Assembly: GCA_022710245.1 (NCBI GenBank)
Contig: JAKLHH010000547.1
Location: 1 to 5,804, forward strand
DNA: 5,804 nucleotides
Direction: 5' to 3'
Source: Myxococcota bacterium
GTDB lineage: Bacteria > Myxococcota > Polyangia > GCA-2747355 > JAKLHH01
Shown: piece after piece, positions 5,802 through 5,804 of the stretch
Position numbering within the stretch: position 1 is the first letter of the stretch
Layout: each line of letters starts with the position of its first letter
Translations under genes and position numbers: made by a program
The notes under the pieces: model-generated
The model's input: only the letters and a program-made list of their open reading frames with translations
The model's database searches: none
Told to the model about the DNA's origin: nothing

Positions 5802-5804
5802 GGG
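5798..5804 (+). CDS. Start of a further array unit or of the downstream gene (partial)
   Basis: ATGAGGG follows another GAGGAGGAGCG run and matches the first seven bases of the 74-bp unit. Only the first two codons (Met-Arg) are visible. It could be one more repeat or the genuine next gene, which I expect to begin MRVLVTG and encode a Rossmann-fold enzyme such as a sugar epimerase. Confidence 0.4.

Larger units (their letters stand above)
5515..5804 (+). repeat. Tandem array 2: one 61-bp diverged copy, then exact 74-bp units, running off the window
   Basis: ATGA motifs occur at 5515, 5576, 5650, 5724 and 5798. The last four are spaced exactly 74 bp, giving three complete units and the start of a fourth. 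The 74-bp units differ at one base only (T5603 and T5751 against C5677). The first, 61-bp unit is diverged, but its 3' end repeats the 3' end of gene 3 (GCTGTCG, then AGGAGGAGCGATGAG). A 74-bp unit starts with ATGAGGGTGCTCGTCACCGG, like the start of a Rossmann-fold gene, and ends with the gene 3-type tail GAGGAGGAGCGATGA. This 286-bp stretch holds no ordinary gene. Confidence 0.95.

Overview
The window is very GC-rich (clearly above 70% by eye, with third codon positions almost always G or C). It is coded on the + strand only, with no promoter-sized gap and no RNA gene, insertion sequence or CRISPR that I can see. Base composition, codon habits (CTC, GAG, GCG, CGC) and gene style suggest a free-living, large-genome bacterium of the Myxococcota/Deltaproteobacteria kind. 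This is an inference; no marker gene is present to settle it.

Layout: (1) positions 1-1659, the 3' part of a GT-B (GT4-like) glycosyltransferase with a coiled-coil domain of about 200 residues and a basic tail; its start lies upstream of the window. (2) 1659-4118, an 819-residue fusion of a GT4-like glycosyltransferase and a radical SAM/SPASM enzyme. (3) 4115-4322, a 200-bp tandem array of micro-ORFs. (4) 4319-5518, a stand-alone radical SAM/SPASM protein, paralogous to the second half of gene 2. (5) 5515-5804, a second, unrelated tandem array with a 74-bp period that runs off the window.

Genes 1 and 2 meet in TGATG, array 1 joins gene 2 to gene 3 through GTGA overlaps, and array 2 leaves gene 3 through ATGA overlaps. 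The window therefore looks like one translationally coupled operon. Two glycosyltransferase modules and two SPASM radical SAM modules point to making and modifying a glycan or glycoconjugate (surface polysaccharide, O-antigen or glycosylated small molecule). The substrates cannot be read from the sequence.

The most unusual content is the two arrays. Each starts exactly at a stop/start overlap. In each, the first copy derives from the 3' end of the upstream gene and begins NTGAGCCT, and the later shorter units begin NTGAGG. In intact units the length is a mini-ORF minus 4 nt (39-4=35 and 78-4=74), so each mini-ORF's TGA stop overlaps the next start codon. Copy number can then change without altering the reading frame of the downstream gene. 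The units share architecture but no sequence, so they appear to have arisen independently. This may be a translational relay or tuning device, a by-product of microhomology duplication filtered by the need to keep coupling, or, less likely, a set of precursor peptides for the SPASM enzymes.
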